Shown here: positions 11,529 through 12,577 of the stretch, one piece after another
Layout: each line of letters starts with the position of its first letter
Position numbering within the stretch: the first letter of the stretch is position 1
DNA from: an uncultured Chthoniobacterales bacterium
GTDB taxonomy: Bacteria; Verrucomicrobiota; Verrucomicrobiia; Chthoniobacterales; CAKUMP01
Length of the DNA: 12,577 nt
Assembly (NCBI GenBank): GCA_934667795.1
Contig: CAKUMP010000043.1
Location: 1-12,577 of the forward strand
Direction of reading: 5' to 3'
The notes under the pieces: model-generated
Told to the model about the DNA's origin: nothing
Seen by the model: the letters and a program-made list of their open reading frames with translations, nothing else
The model's database searches: none
Made by a program: the position numbers and the translations under genes

Positions 11529-12577
11529 ATGGAAATAAAATTCATTTCGCAGCCGGAATCACGACTGCCTATTATTAACAATCCGACTCTTTATTTGAAA
11601 GAGCAACAGAAATTAGCTGCGATCAATTATTCGAATGAAGGCAGTGACTCACGATTATTTCTGATTGATGTGACGACATTGGAATCAGAATGGGTGCAAA
11701 TTCCGGATCAACAATATGGGGCATACGGGTTTTGTTTGGGGAGCGACGGGAATTTGTACATGGGATTTGCGAGTGGTCAGATTTATCGTTATTTTCCAAA
11801 AGGAAAGCGTTTTGAATGCTTGATGAATCCTTTTCCTGGAATGGGAAAACTAACCTGGGGTGGAGGGGCTTCCTCGCGTGGACGTATTTATATGGGGGTG
11901 TACCCGACGGGAGAAATTACCGAATATGATATCGCAAGTAGGGAGAGTTTCTTAATTGCCCCTTACGGAAATGAAGGGGTAACAGGAGTCTATCCTCGGG
12001 ATATGATTGAACTGCCGGATGGCAATATGCTGTTTCTCTTTTTCGGAGCACAATCCAGTTTGCAAATCTATGACCCCGTCCGACAGACCATTATTCATAA
12101 AGAAGAAATAACAGACGCTGCGAAAAAAATAAACGTGCGATCCGCAATGGTTCTGGATCAGGAGCGCGTCATTTATACTTCGGCGACCGCATTAGTGGTT
12201 TATAATTTTTTGCACCGGGAATGGGAAACGCCTATGATTTCCGGGTTAGATGAATCGATATTCAGTTTATGTCATTATCAAGGGATGCTGTTGGGAGCAG
12301 GGCGAGGCACGGGGATTATTTATAAAATTGAGCAGGGAAAAATAGTTCCGTTTATGGATGCTCCTCCTCATGGGAATCTTATGTCGGGAGGGATCCATAT
12401 TACGCCGGATGAAAAACTGACTATGGTTTGCGATAATGGTCTGGTGTTACAGCGAGATGTTTCCGGAGAAGTGAAAAGTAAACAGGTTGCCAATACTTCT
12501 AATAAAGGAATGCGGATTCACATGCTGGTGAAAGATGAAAATTCCGATATGATTGTAGGTTCCCATTTTATCAATAG
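11529..12577 (+). CDS. Beta-propeller-like protein, 3' end beyond the window
   Basis: From ATG 11529 the frame stays open to the window end, 349 codons with no stop. There is no signal peptide or membrane segment. The sequence shows repeated blade-like units: 'G-S-D-G-N-L-Y-M-G-F-A-S-G-Q-I-Y-R-Y' (71-88), 'S-R-G-R-I-Y-M-G-V-Y-P-T-G-E-I-T-E-Y-D' (116-134), then 'L-P-D-G-N-M-L-F-L-F-F-G' (162-173) and 'I-T-P-D-E-K-L-T-M-V-C-D-N-G' (291-304). D-G-N-L/M-Y strands followed by G-x-I-x-x-Y are typical of NHL, SMP-30 and related propellers. A specific function cannot be assigned; such proteins are sugar lactonases, lyases or scaffolds. The gene begins 15 bases after the preceding stop, with only A/T-rich sequence and no Shine-Dalgarno site, so coupling to the upstream gene is likely. 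Confidence 0.6.
   Translation, partial: MEIKFISQPESRLPIINNPTLYLKEQQKLAAINYSNEGSDSRLFLIDVTTLESEWVQIPDQQYGAYGFCLGSDGNLYMGFASGQIYRYFPKGKRFECLMNPFPGMGKLTWGGGASSRGRIYMGVYPTGEITEYDIASRESFLIAPYGNEGVTGVYPRDMIELPDGNMLFLFFGAQSSLQIYDPVRQTIIHKEEITDAAKKINVRSAMVLDQERVIYTSATALVVYNFLHREWETPMISGLDESIFSLCHYQGMLLGAGRGTGIIYKIEQGKIVPFMDAPPHGNLMSGGIHITPDEKLTMVCDNGLVLQRDVSGEVKSKQVANTSNKGMRIHMLVKDENSDMIVGSHFIN

Noticed and set aside
1..12577. CRISPR arrays, tRNA or rRNA genes, phage genes or transposases
   Set aside because: I found no regularly spaced repeats, cloverleaf-like segments, rRNA-like stretches or DDE/HUH transposase motifs on either strand by eye.

Overview
The window looks like chromosomal DNA of a free-living bacterium, most likely from the PVC group (Verrucomicrobiota, Kiritimatiellota, Lentisphaerota or relatives). 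This placement is an inference. It rests on the run prs-rplY-pth-rpsF-ssb, a cytoplasmic neutral-ceramidase-like protein, a secreted DUF4091-like glycosidase, and hairpin-rich repeats of a kind I associate with these genomes. No marker here fixes the phylum. Composition is intermediate, TGA is an ordinary stop, and many genes lack a good Shine-Dalgarno site.

Bases 1-2154: the 3' end of aroE (shikimate dehydrogenase) reads rightward into the window. After it, on the minus strand, lies a type II toxin-antitoxin operon: a Phd/YefM antitoxin followed by a RelE/ParE toxin whose sixth codon, expected to be Trp, is TGA. The operon has a readable promoter (TTGACA-N18-TTTAAT) and a possible 8-codon leader ORF that overlaps the antitoxin start by ATGA. 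Upstream of it, also on the minus strand, is an exported YkuD-type L,D-transpeptidase with peptidoglycan-binding and LysM-like regions.

Bases 2334-5461: a rightward housekeeping operon makes PRPP synthetase, ribosomal protein L25, peptidyl-tRNA hydrolase, ribosomal protein S6 and SSB. The genes are close or overlapping, and a terminator-like hairpin follows ssb. The rpsR and rplI genes that often follow ssb are not in the window. Between ssb and the next gene (5374-5652) sits nested inverted-repeat DNA.

Bases 5653-7104: two minus-strand genes, an M14 zinc carboxypeptidase and, downstream of it, an 84-residue protein I do not recognise.

Bases 7307-12577: a rightward cluster, divergent from the carboxypeptidase. 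It contains a neutral-ceramidase-fold hydrolase without a signal peptide, a 970-residue exported multidomain protein with a probable GATase1-like domain, beta-sandwich and TIM barrel, and a beta-propeller-like protein cut by the window end. Close spacing suggests one operon. I infer a catabolic unit for an unknown glycan or glycoconjugate, with the divergent peptidase possibly linked. I see no tRNA, rRNA, CRISPR, transposase or phage gene.
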